From Saccoglossus kowalevskii (lineage: Eukaryota; Hemichordata; Enteropneusta; Harrimaniidae): DNA of 28,664 nucleotides. This document shows positions 10,430 to 21,900 of this stretch, one piece after another. Where the stretch lies: positions 323,179-351,842 of the forward strand of contig NW_003122410.1 of the NCBI RefSeq assembly GCF_000003605.2. The letters are read 5' to 3'. A program made the position numbers and the translations under genes. How positions within the stretch are numbered: the first letter of the stretch is position 1; each line of letters starts with the position of its first letter. The notes under the pieces were generated by a model. The model worked only from the letters and a program-made list of their open reading frames with translations, was not told the origin of the DNA and did no database searches.

Positions 10430-13400
10430 TCATCAATATATGCAACACCATATTGTCATTATGAGAATTTGAAGAACATGTGTAGAGTGTTTGGGAAAAG
10501 AATAACAAGCAGACGGAAAACTGAATGCCGGAAATACAAGATGGACTTGAAGGGTTTTTCTCTATTAAAATTGCAGATGATAAAAGTAATGTTCACCCAA
10601 ATGTTGTTTGTCAATCATGTGTTGTTGTTATTATTATTCGCTGTAGACCGAAGTCTAAACATGGAATATTATACCAACCTAATGTAAATGTTCATGTATT
10701 TGTACCTCACACTAGCCTGAACTGTGTTGTGTGCTTCAGCAGGAAGCGGGAACGTCCAGCTCTACGGCCACACCACCAAATGTTAAACGTCCCATCAATG
10801 AGGGCAATGACAATGAGTTACTGGTAGATTCTAATATTGAAAATGTCATGTCTGAACACACATTAGACACATGTGTCAAGAATATAGTACAGTGTGTTCA
10901 AGATGGTAATATGTCTTTAACACAGCTAATGGATTTAGCATTCACTCTTGGTTAAATCTCAAGCAAATGCCGTTTCTGAAGACTTCCTGTCTTTTAATCA
11001 AACATATGTTAATCTAAACTACTTGATTAATATTGACCCTGCAATTTGGTACAGTAACCGTAATCCCATTGTTTGTGCTTTCATTGATGGTGTTTCAAAT
11101 GACACAGAAAATGAATCATTGACATCCAAAAAAGTGTATTCTAAATTAAAAGCAGTGGAACCAATTTATCATGTAAATTTGACTAGGGCTATTTCACCAT
11201 TTGCATTTTCTGAAAGTCTGGTGAGTTATGCTATTTCTAACAGTAGAACTGTTGTTCAGTTACAAAGTGCTTCTCAGCCCACATGTACATACCCAAAAGT
11301 GCTTCAGGCCCAGGCATCTGAGCAACTAGTCTTGCCACCTGGTGATGTGGTGGTAGCTTTTGATAATGATCAAGTTGTAGGCAAATCTTATCGTGTTCGA
11401 GAAAATAACAAAGTTGAAGTCAGTGTACTCACAAGCATATGTTATGCACAGATTGATGCTGAAGGCACCAAAACTCAGATTTGAAACCAAGGATATGGTT
11501 CAACTATGAAAATTTTCCAAATGAAATTAAAACACTAATCTATGTTATATGTAGTAATGACTGTGATGAGTTTTTGAAAAAAAAATATCGGAAACGCATT
11601 ACAATGAATTGTTTATCCATCTAAGCAAAAGATTGGAAAAAGTAGTAAGTGAACAAATAAGTAATTCAGGAGTTTACACCGATAAAATTGATGAAATTGT
11701 TAATGAAAAACGCACTGCCCTCACTCACAAATATTGCCCATCTTGTCATTCCTTGGTGGGGAAAAAATATGTCCAATGTTAATATGAAGGAGGCTGCTGA
11801 GAGATTATTAGAGACGTGTGGCCACCCTGTTCAGAATACTAGTAGTGTTTTGGTAGAGACAGTAACTGAAATCAGACTAGACTTTATGCCTGTTGAAGGT
11901 AAAGATTGTTTTCAATCACAGTTTACTTTGATGAATCCCACTAGCATGAATGGTAGCTCATTCAGATATGACCATGTTAGCACTAACCACCCTGCCTCAC
12001 CACCACCTGTTGGTGTTCGAATCCAGTATTTGTAAATCCAAATTCTCATAAAAACATTGTAACAGTTCTCAGGCAAATTGGTACAACTGCTGGAATTAAA
12101 ACTTATGGAACAGGTTCTAGATATTGGCTAGCTGTATATATGGATGGGCTACCATGCATGCTTGCACATAAAGTTATTCGCAGTGTACACAAATGTGTTC
12201 TGTGTTCAGAGTCCTTTTTTGGCAATGATGAATTTGTGAAGCACTGTATTGTATCCCACAATAGTGAACATGCAGACTTCGTGTTAGAATTTGACTGGGT
12301 TTTGCTACGAATTGGCCCTGGGCACATGGAAATGAACATGACAAAATCATTTTTTGAGCTAAATTAGGAGGTTTTCATGTGCTCACTAGTTGAGATCATG
12401 GGGTTTAAATCAGAAAGGGCTCAGAAATATGCAAGGAAATGTTCAGAAAACCACATGGGCATTATCGGAATTTTTTTTTGATGGAACCACAGATGAGCTT
12501 TTGATACCCTATGTAAGAAAGTGTATGGGAAAAGGTTTTGATGCATCTGTAAAGGGGTTCTTCAGATTTTTAAATGAAGTAAAAGATCCAAATTATATGT
12601 ATTTAGCAGAACAGTGCTTCACATATTGTCAAGCAGTGGTAAATTACCGTGCTGGTGTGAGACGCAATAATGTGGATTTAATGAATGCAGCCAGATGTAA
12701 ATATTCCCCAGTCTTTCATGCTAGGGTGCACCCTAAATACAGATTTATTGACATTGCTGCTATGACAGACAGGTTACTGTATCAAAGTGAACTTGGTAAC
12801 TGTTTTGATAGGTGTGAGTCTGTATCTGTCTCTGGTGATCCCAGTAAAGGTGAAGGTTTAGATTTTGTACTAGAAAATTTTAACAAATTGAGTACATCAT
12901 GGATTACTGGTATGCCAACCACATAGATGTGGATAAACATTTTTCGAAATTTAAGCAAATTGTACAAGCTCAGATTGGCCACATTTCAAAATATGGGTAT
13001 CTCTGACCCTTCCAGTGGAAAANNNNNNNNNNNNNNNNNNNNNNNNNNNNNNNNNNNNNNNNNNNNNNNNNNNNNNNNNNNNNNNNNNNNNNNNNNNNNN
13101 NNNNNNNNNNNNNNNNNNNNNNNNNNNNNNNNNNNNNNNNNNNNNNNNNNNNNNNNNNNNNNNNNNNNNNNNNNNNNNNNNNNNNNNNNNNNNNNNNNNN
13201 NNNNNNNNNNNNNNNNNNNNNNNNNNNNNNNNNNNNNNNNNNNNNNNNNNNNNNNNNNNNNNNNNNNNNNNNNNNNNNNNNNNNNNNNNNNNNNNNNNNN
13301 NNNNNNNNNNNNNNNNNNNNNNNNNNNNCAGATTGGCCACATTTCAAAATATGGGTATCTCTGACCCTTCCAGTGGAAAAAGTGGTAAACGTCCCAGTCA

Positions 13401-13740
13401 AATTAATGAAATAAATGCCTGGCGAAGCTATCTGAGAAATGCAAAATACTGTCTGGATCCATTTGTAAACAGACCGCATGTAAGTGTGGATGGTAATCCA
13501 CTAGATAGCAATCTTGTGAAGTTTACCTCTTTGGCAATGCAAAAAAGAAACAAATTCATAGAATTGAAATTTCTTGGAAAGCCAGTATCAGATGACCGAA
13601 GTGGCAATTACCCTGTATTTGTCACTCCAGCTGAGTCATGTAAATATCATGATATCAAAAATCAAACTAAGAGTGTCATTGAACAACTTGTGTTGGCAAA
13701 CTTAGATTGTATATCAGATACCTACAATATACAGTTCTGA
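10430..13740 (+). pseudogene. DNA-transposon transposase with RAG1-like N-terminal zinc module (N-RAG-TP-like), degenerate
   Basis: The coding sequence is continuous but crosses frames. The first module (10481-10734) has CRVF-G, then VHPNVVCQSC, then FVPHTSLNCVVC. This order and spacing match the CxxCG...HP..fC..C...W.PH...C.vC pattern in the N-terminal, non-core part of vertebrate RAG1. One cysteine is Phe here. Later landmarks are FDNDQVVGKSYRV (first Asp at 11362), KYCPSCHSLVG, a C-x2-C-x12-H-x4-H finger (about 12192-12260), FDWVLLRIGPGHMEMN (about 12289-12336), RRNNVDLMNAARCKYSP, and GEGLDFVLENFNK. These are not RAG1 core. They look like a separate large transposase with candidate acidic catalytic residues. 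Lesions are frame changes near 10540, 10745, 10950, 11480, 11590, 11770 and 12012, TAG at 12365-12367 (probably a former Trp), a shift at the T9 run 12471-12479, and TAG at 12924-12926. It ends at TGA 13738-13740. Some shifts could be introns or sequence errors, but not all. No terminal inverted repeats were found by eye. Confidence 0.75.
12971..13380 (+). other. Assembly gap (306 N) flanked by an exact 52-bp duplicate
   Basis: The 52 bases at 12971-13022 are repeated without a mismatch at 13329-13380, either side of 306 Ns (13023-13328). Overlapping the two copies joins the reading frame of 12927-13022 directly to the frame ending at 13740, with no frame change. This is the mark of contig ends that overlap but were not merged. 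The true gap is probably zero or negative in length. Confidence 0.85.
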
Positions 13741-13787
13741 ATGGAGTAACGAGATCAAAAGATCTAAAAGTCTGATTATATTGATTT

Positions 13788-14882
13788 CTATAATGAAAAA
13801 TGTACCCTTGCTTGGGCAGGTGGTAGAGATTCGGGTATGGGTTCTCTTGTGAATGCAGGAATGAGCTCACTGGTGGATACTTGATATGTAGGTATGGTTT
13901 CACTGACGGATAGGAGGGATGCAGGTATGGGTTCATCACTGGTGGACGGTAGAGCTGTAGGTATTGGTTCACTGGCAGGTGGTAGAGATTTAGGTATGGG
14001 TTCACTTGTGGATGGCTGAGATGCAGGTATGGGTTCACTGGCAGGTGGTAGAGACTCGGGTATGGGTTCTCTTGTGAATGCAGGAATGAGCTCACTGGTG
14101 GATACTTGATATGTAGGTATGGTTTCACTGACGGATAGGAGGGATGCAGGTATGAGTTCATTTGTGGATGGCTGAGATACAGGTTTGGGTTCACTGATGA
14201 ATGGTTGAGATGTAGGTATGGGTTCACTGATGAATGGTTGAGATGCAGGTATGGTTTCACTGGTGGACGGTTGAGATGCAGGTATGGGTTCACTGATGAA
14301 TGGTTGAGATGCAGGTATGGTTTCACTGACGGATAGGAGGGGTGCAGGTATGAGTTCACTTGTGGACGGCTGAGATACAGGTTTGGGTTCACTGATGAAT
14401 GGTTGAGATGCAGGTATGGGTTCACTGATGGACGGTTGAGATGCAGGTAGGGGTTCACCGATGGATAGTTGAGATGACATTGATTGGGGTTCACTGGTGG
14501 ATGTGCAAGGTGATGACTGGTCAGTGGTAACTTCTTCCTCGTTTCCTAATATGTGTGTATTACATGGTAAAAATGATTCCATGAATTGCCTAAACTCTTT
14601 CTGAGGGGAAGGTTTAACAACTGGAACTGTGCCATCAACACATCTGCTGTCGCCTTTAGTTATTTTTAACCCATGTCCTTCAAAATCAGATACCAGATCA
14701 TTAGATCCATAGTATCGTGACATTCCACCATACTTTACTTTAACAAACACACTTGCACCAGTCAACTTAATATGAATATCATGTGCAGCACTCAATATAA
14801 CGTACTGCGGAAGCAATAGGCCTTGTGTCTGGAACGCAAGCGATAGTGCGCCATCAACGGAGCTGATGTGCGTAATGTGATG
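13788..14882 (-). CDS. Unknown protein with Ser/Pro-rich 11-residue C-terminal repeats (5' end incomplete)
   Basis: The open frame runs on the minus strand from just after a stop at 14883-14885 to TAG at 13788-13790. The first ATG in frame is at 14723-14721, but 53 open, protein-like codons precede it (including LLLPQYVILSAAHDIHIKLT), so an upstream exon or a non-ATG start is possible. The roughly 130 residues before the repeats are non-repetitive, with VFVKVKYGGMSRYYGS, KITKGDSRCVDGTVP and QKEFRQFMESFLP. The last 220 or so residues are about 18 units of the type SEPIPASQPSI. The protein is probably disordered there and rich in Ser, Pro and Glu. I do not recognise the family. Its stop lies 47 bp from the transposase stop, tail to tail, so it may be a second gene of the same mobile element. 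Other frames are also open across the repeat because the unit is 33 bp. Confidence 0.5.
   Translation of the reverse strand, partial: HHITHISSVDGALSLAFQTQGLLLPQYVILSAAHDIHIKLTGASVFVKVKYGGMSRYYGSNDLVSDFEGHGLKITKGDSRCVDGTVPVVKPSPQKEFRQFMESFLPCNTHILGNEEEVTTDQSSPCTSTSEPQSMSSQLSIGEPLPASQPSISEPIPASQPFISEPKPVSQPSTSELIPAPLLSVSETIPASQPFISEPIPASQPSTSETIPASQPFISEPIPTSQPFISEPKPVSQPSTNELIPASLLSVSETIPTYQVSTSELIPAFTREPIPESLPPASEPIPASQPSTSEPIPKSLPPASEPIPTALPSTSDEPIPASLLSVSETIPTYQVSTSELIPAFTREPIPESLPPAQARVHFSL
13816..14490 (-). repeat. 33-bp coding minisatellite with a nested 225-bp-offset duplication
   Basis: About 18 diverged 33-bp units, with GGTATGGGTTCACTG as a + strand core. Superimposed on this, 13816-13929 and 14041-14154 (114 bp) are identical except for one base, so a block of several units was duplicated recently. 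The 33-bp period keeps the minus-strand protein in frame. Confidence 0.85.
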
Positions 14883-14904
14883 TCACTTCTGGTTGCGCGA
14901 GGTG

Positions 14905-14912
14905 TGACGTCA
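14905..14912. promoter_or_regulatory. CRE palindrome TGACGTCA near the 5' end of the minus-strand gene
   Basis: A full CREB/ATF-type site, with a variant TGATGTCA about 25 bp closer to the gene. The surrounding 14820-14940 is CpG-richer than the flanks, as a promoter would be. No TATA box is evident. Confidence 0.3.
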
Positions 14913-14939
14913 CTCCATCTTCAAGGCGTCACAACAGAA

Positions 14940-15720
14940 ATGTAAGTGGTCTTTCTTAGTGTGGTAAATTGTGGAAATAATATTCATTTTCTATTGATCT
15001 CCGCTTCACTTGGTATATTTATCAACCTTAATACATCCAAGATTTGAATGAAGGTGGTTTGGTGTGGTATATCATTTGAATTTCCTATAATGTGTTATGT
15101 CCTCTAAAATGGGTTTTCTTCCTACCAAGATTATTATGTTCACTGAAAATTATAAATAATAATAACAAGGAATTAGTTACTCCATTAGTACGGTTACAAG
15201 GCAATATTGATAAAATGCATGAGCAGGCCATATTATTAGCACGTGGGCTGGCACGAAAACCCTTTTTTCAGTTTATTTTTATTTGTGCCATAATTCATTA
15301 TTTTTCAGAGCACCAAGATCAACATAACTTCATGTACTTTGTTACATCCCAACTTTATTCAGACACCCTGTTTATTTGCGGCAGCTGTTATACAAGAAAC
15401 GTTTTGGTTGCTTGCTTCACTCATTTATTTGATGCTAATGAATTTCTCGTCTCTTTACTGTTATCATTGTTTCATGTTTGATGAGACGTATGTTTGATAC
15501 GAAATTCACTGACCTCCTAACCATCCATAGTAAATATAGTGACTATGATGGAGGAAACGTGTGTGGGACGAAAGTTCGAATCAGCAAGCAAAATGACGCA
15601 TTTATTAGTATGTAGTAACAGACACTATAATATCGCTTGACTCTGTAATTATAATTTTCCAAATCATTAATTACACATAGGAAGAAGATGTAAAAAAGCC
15701 TTACCTTTCTGTTACTTCCG
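14940..15720. other. Intergenic, with one unassigned 129-codon frame
   Basis: A plus-strand frame (15092-15481) is open but starts at GTG. Its middle (LVRLQGNIDKMHEQAILL) looks like an amphipathic helix, but the ends look random. It could be a decayed exon of the nearby mobile element. No family is recognised. Confidence 0.3.
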
Positions 15721-15742
15721 TGTCCATCTCAGCCATGTGTGA

Positions 15743-15813
15743 AGGTCATACTAAGGGTCACAGACTCGTTCCGATTCATAATCACCCACAATGCATTTAA
15801 AGGTCAAAGGGGT
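15743..15813 (+). promoter_or_regulatory. Nuclear-receptor-type half-sites upstream of the FAXDC2-like gene
   Basis: AGGTCA (15743-15748) and GGGTCA (15755-15760) are direct repeats spaced by 6. AGGTCAAAGGGGT (15801-15813) resembles a DR1 element of the HNF4/PPAR/RXR kind, with a degenerate second half. They lie 130-200 bp before the start codon of a lipid-enzyme gene. This is inference from motifs only. Confidence 0.35.
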
Positions 15814-15940
15814 TGCAGCCTCATTTTGAAACAATTCCCAATTGGGAAGTGGGTTATCGTGTTTTCCAATCGAACTGTTGGAGCTACGTCACAAGACGTT
15901 CCACGTTGATAAGACGCGCACCACTGTACCACGTATTTCT

Positions 15941-18900
15941 ATGGGCTCTGAGCGCGCTGCTGAGGAACGCGGAACGCCGAGTGAAGAGCCGGTGAAAATC
16001 CGAGAAAAGAACAAGAACTCAACTTTGAAGTAATCATGAACAATCAAATTTATATACGTTACACACGCAAGGGTTATCTAATCGTGTCAAATCGGTAAGA
16101 AACTTGATTAAGTACAGATATAATGGCGCACTATCTAGTTTGTAATTTAATACAAATATTTTTTTTTAATATTTCAAAGCAGAAGGTATCACTTTTGTCT
16201 CACGCCCTTGATATAATCAATAGATTATTTTTTATTGGCAGAGCCTCAATGTTTGACACCATAGTCGTGTGGAGAAACATCACTAGGTTAGTTTTGTATA
16301 TCATGTGCAGTTATTTCACTCATTTCAACGGGAATTGCTATTGTAGTTCATATATATTTATGCGACAATTTATAAGAATTGTTTAACATGTAAGTCAATA
16401 TCCAAGCAGTATTTTGATAATATACTACATGAAGACAATAATGTAATCCATTTATTCCCTAAACATAACGAATCGTGGTACAGTTATTATGTTGAGTGCA
16501 ATTCTGAAACAGCTGTTTAGAATGTTATTTTGTTTTGTTCATTAAGCCCCCTTGGCCTTTCTGATCATGAACCTTGTAGATCCACGAATCACAGCAAGGA
16601 GCTAATAGTCACAGTCAGAACTGTGTGTGAGTGGACCTATAAAAAGGTGATTATAATGTCACTAAACACTGTACACTGTATCCGTCGAAAGATCCAGTGA
16701 AGCTGCAAGTTCCACTGCTAGGAGATCGAAACACGCATTCGAGTAACAAATCACAACAATGACATTTATAGAACACTAATTAAACGCCAAATTGAGAAAA
16801 AATTCTAGAAAACTATGTCAAAGTACAGAGCAGAGAAAAGAATAAAGAAATCCTATGAAAAAACTTACATGTCACGTATTTATTATATGTGTTTGTTAAC
16901 ATGCGTTCTGTATTGACGTATATTATTACATAGTCCCTCATATATTAGCATATAGTCAATTACCATTTGAAATTTAAATAACCAGCCTCGGTGCACATGT
17001 AAGCATAGAACAGTAGAGTATGCACATGCGCAGTTTAGACGACAGTGCACGGATATATTACTTGGTGTTGCCGCTTCATTGTTGTAAACACGATGAAAAT
17101 CTCAATGTCAAGCCACGGATTATTTGTGGATACATGGGACGGCATTTATCAGTTAACAGGCAAAAGCGATGTCGTAATGTTTTGCTTAGGTACGTATGCT
17201 ATTTGAATGTGACACCACAGTACATTGTTTGAGAACACACAATTTAGCAGCCACTGTATCATTTGAGGTAAAACTTATACATCACGGACAACACAGATCT
17301 GTTTTGTTGTATTGTGTCCAGTTTTCATTCATATTCAATTAAAACAATTCAACAGAAATATTTATTCGACAATTTGTCTATCATGTGTTTTTTGCTTTGT
17401 CAGGGTCATGGTTGGCGGCTTTTGTAACATATTGGGTCGTTAGTATACCACTACTGTGTGTGGATTTAACGCACAGACCTAGATTCATTTACCAGTATAA
17501 AATGCAGATGGATAAACCGGTAAGTGGTATATTTATATCACTTCTCTATATATTTATATATCAACGCTATATGTATATAAATAGTGTTTTTTTTTCAGAG
17601 AAAGAGTTGAAAAATAAAGAAAAAAAACTGATATCTGAGACGAACTTCCAGAACAACGCGTTTGTTTTTTTATCTGCTATGAATTGTATGATAATCGACC
17701 TCAAATTGTATACATGATACATGCCAATAGATAATTTTCCGCTCAATGAGATCCCATGTTATGCGTGAAAACAAAGGTCGTAGCGTCGTAGTGACGTCAA
17801 GACATTGCGCGGGATTCGCAAACGCGGAAGTATTTTTGAGGTATTTTCACGTTTTATAGTGTTTGTACACGCATTTGATGATGAACAATTTTGATAATGT
17901 AAGGGTAGCTCAACGACATATTACCCACTAAAAGATCGGTATGTCGATATTGAGTTATGGGAAAATAAATTCAAGTTCAAAATCAAAATCAAAATCAAAT
18001 CATTTGATTTTTGCATTCGGTCCCCGCTTTTCACACGAAATCTCGCAATGAACGGAAAATCGATTATTGTATATTGATTTTTGTAGTTCAAAGAGGTATG
18101 CTATTATAATAATGGTTTCGTTTCAAAAATGAAGTATCAATTCAGAATCTAGTATCACCAATTTTCATAAAGCGTTTAAGAGTTAATATAGTTAAATCAA
18201 TTTGAACAGATCTACACACAAATCTAAATTACTTTACCGACATTTTAACGTTTTTACCGCTTTTAATTTGTGCCAAACCTGATCTGAATAAGTCCAAAAC
18301 CCTGAAAAATAAAAATTCGCCGTGTGAAAATGATATTATTCGCTTAATATTTAATCATAATCAGAATAAATATTTACTCTAGGATTCTATTTAATTAACC
18401 AACTTGAATAAAAGCTCGTCATCATTTCAGAAATATATTGAGTTCAAAACTAGTAGCTTCGTGATGAGTGGCCTTCGCTGTAGGTAGATTTAGTAGCGGG
18501 TAGCTTTCCCGAGGAGTAGAGCTTTGTCACAGTAACTCGTCCTTCAATCGTTGTTGAGAATTAAAGTTTTATGTGTTTTTAACAACTGGTGTTATTCTGG
18601 GAATACCATCCTTAGGAGCTGCTCTGGCAGGTTTTTTTAAATGCGACTTTTGCTCTGATAATGTCCGTAATGTTATAGATCAAGAAACATTTGACCATTT
18701 ATAGAATAGACATTGCATCATGTATTCTTGTTATACTGCTTAGTGACATAATGTAAGTAATGATATTATTGGTGTTGAAGAAGGATAGTTGAATATTGTT
18801 TATTGAAATTAATAATCCCCAGAACATTTTTCCAATATAGATAAGAATGTTGGTATCACCCACCTCTGAAAACAAACTCTTAATACCACGCTGACGCGTT

Positions 18901-21900
18901 TGGTAACTATCCGGACCAGCAATCGAATTATCAATCTTCATGAAGGCTGTATTCTGTATTTCCATCTATTTGCTTAGTGGTCTGAAAGTGAATATTGTCA
19001 TGTTCAAGGGTGTGTTGTTGCGTACAGTGCTACAATCAAAGATGCGTTGAACAGAAATTCAATTTTGGGCTAGTGCCATTGTCAAATTTTGGAGAGTACA
19101 GGAGATGTTCCAGTAAGAAATGTTGATGCATATCAAAATCTTTTATTGGAACTTAACATGTTCGATGTTGCTATGTTTTTAGGCATACAACGAACTCAAA
19201 ACAAAATTCAAGCCTGCGTCCTTGAAATCTCGTTTTATCGCATTTACTTTTCCGAGCGTGAAAGGTAAATATAGAAACATTCCATTGCTGTTTTTGGTAA
19301 ATATAGATCATGTTCTTTTCAAGGATTTTGTTATGCAAATCGAACAATTTTAACAATTCGTTACTGGAACGTCTCCTACACTGTACATCATTGGAGTATT
19401 TTTATGTTTTTCATGAATAAAACACCTGTATTTTCTATCAAAACAGTAGTTTTTTTTAGTATTTTGTGATATGTGATTTAAACTTTTTAATTTGAAACAC
19501 TTCAAAAAGCTAAATCGCCAACGTTGTTTCAACCAAAAACATTTATAAATATTTAGCAAAGTGTTGATATATAAGGCAAATTTATATTCATAGGAGTAAT
19601 GTCAAACTGTTTTATTTGGAAAGACATCTGAAAACAAACATACATGCAATGTTTCAGCCTAAAAATACATGTTTCAAAAATTTGTATATATACAATATGT
19701 ACACAAGTTCATAGACTAATTAAAACAAAAGCGTTTTTTGGAAGCGCTTGGGAAAACAAACATACATGCTCAACCTAAAACATCCGACTATACATGTTTC
19801 ACAAGTGTATGTACCAAATACTTGTGTATGCATTCTACTTATGTATACAGCATATTTATCAGCAAAAACGCCCACACACCATTGTCAGCAAACATAATGT
19901 GCACCTAGCAATACATTTATTGATTTAAGTATTTTCAAAAAATAAACATTAATTAATGTAATTCGCCCATATGTCTACATTGTACGTTTCATAAATTCAG
20001 TGACAGATTGAACATACACGAAACTGTTATCAAAGCTCAAGTTAGTAAACTTAATGACGCAGCGCTGGCCAGGCGTGCGTAAATTCCCTGTGATCTAATA
20101 GATTCATTTTATATTGGCGGAACCTCAATGATTCCATCGGATGGTGATTAGTATACACCAGTTCGAATTTGCATGCAATCTAAATGAGCTATACCTGAGC
20201 CCCTGTAAGTATCTTAGAATATAACCATAATTATTTCACTATTATTTAGAAAATTTCATGAATACAATACAATATGAAACCAAATATTGAACAATAATTT
20301 AGGTTGCTCCTTTGTTTATGAGAAACTTTTTGTAAACTGGGTGTTTAAAATTAACACTCTTTGCGTGTTCAAGTAACAATAATTGGAACCAGGAGCACGT
20401 GGAAAGGTGGCAAGCTCTTCAAAGAAGCAACAACTGTTTGGAGCAATTGATTTTTAGATTTACTGAGAAAGACGAGATTCAGAAGATATCCTAAATGAAA
20501 TTGAAGGTATGGTGGTATTGTTACTCCATTATAAAACGTGTGGAAAAGGTGATTGATAGAGCCTACATCGGCAGCTGTGTACTGCGTAGTCATCTGCAGC
20601 GGCCTCCATTCATTTAATTATGTGCGGGTTGGTTCGGTACTTCATACAATTAAAGGACCAGAGAATTGCTTACTGGATAAATCCCTTGCCGACATATCTT
20701 GGAGTCATGAACTTATTTATCAAATAAAATTATACAAGAGAATTCGATAGGAAAATGCAGTTCTATTCGTGTATTTCTGATTCAAATATCACATTCATCG
20801 AATCTGTAATGATAATTGATTTTGTTACTGTATTTTTTTCAAACTGAAAAAATAAAGGTTTGGTAAGAAAGGACGAAATGATTTTACTGATATTATTTTT
20901 TCCGTTAAACATGGATTAGTGTCGTCGTCCCATGTGCCAGATAAGTCCTGATTAGGTAAATATATTTTTTAACATACCACACCGTTCCGTTTTAGAGATC
21001 ATTTTAAAAGTGGTGAAAAAAAAAACAATTTATTGGACGGACAGAAAAGTGAAATATGAATGAGATGGAATGGCTGAGAATGGGATTGGAATGGCAAAAT
21101 ATTGGGAACGTTAATTTATATCAAAGAACAACTTTAAGGATGTTATCTTATGTTATAGTTTATTACTCATCTGTTTTATATTTTGCTGATACAAGCACTT
21201 TTCAATATGTAGATTGCGTTTTGTGTAAAGGAATTTTTCAAAGTATGGCGATGATAAAAGGTTTTAATACATGTTTCTAGTGGAAACACATTTTAAAATG
21301 TGTGTTCAGTAAAATAAATAATAAATGACATTGTATCTAATTGGTGGTAGGAATTTGTTTGTGTTGCTGCAATTTTGTGCAGTTAACCATGTGATGTATG
21401 AGGTGGCTTTTCTATCCATAATAGTATTAATTTTAATATTTTCGAATATTTAAAACATATAGTATCTATCACATTTATATTTACATGTCATAAACAATTA
21501 CAGAAAGATTAATTACAGAACAAATTTCAAATATTTCAAATTACATTAGTTTCGTAAACTAAGCACAAAGCTATGTGTGTCAGACAACTCATTCATCAGG
21601 GATAGAACACAGTTATCTTCACCACAAACTTAATATAAAAATAAATTTGTATATGTTGACACGTTCATAACAATCCAGCTCAGTTTAGCCTGGATTTCCT
21701 ATTAACAATTTCTTGCAATAACTTTACATTGTAATCAAATTACTTATTTGACATATAGCTATGGATTCTACACATGGCAAGATTTATTTATATGTAGGGT
21801 CACAGGTATTACAGCTGTAAACATTCCAGACAAACTGGAATGCCTTGCCATATTTCTGAATTTATCAAAAAAATACAATTTCGTATCTGATATACATATA

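Noticed and set aside
12927-13740. N-filled proteins spanning the gap on both strands
   Set aside because: They depend on the run of Ns, which is probably a false gap.
10430-13740. A true RAG1 or Transib core
   Set aside because: No match to the RAG1 core motifs or its DDE context is visible. Only the N-terminal zinc module is RAG1-like.
13676-14494. Minus-strand 272-codon frame rich in NPYLHLN repeats
   Set aside because: An alternative frame of the 33-bp repeat. The chosen frame (13788-14882) has non-repetitive, protein-like sequence before the repeats, and this one runs into the 3' end of the opposite transposase.
15560-15640. Possible tRNA T-arm (AGTTCGAATC)
   Set aside because: No matching acceptor stem, D-arm or anticodon arm within tRNA distance.
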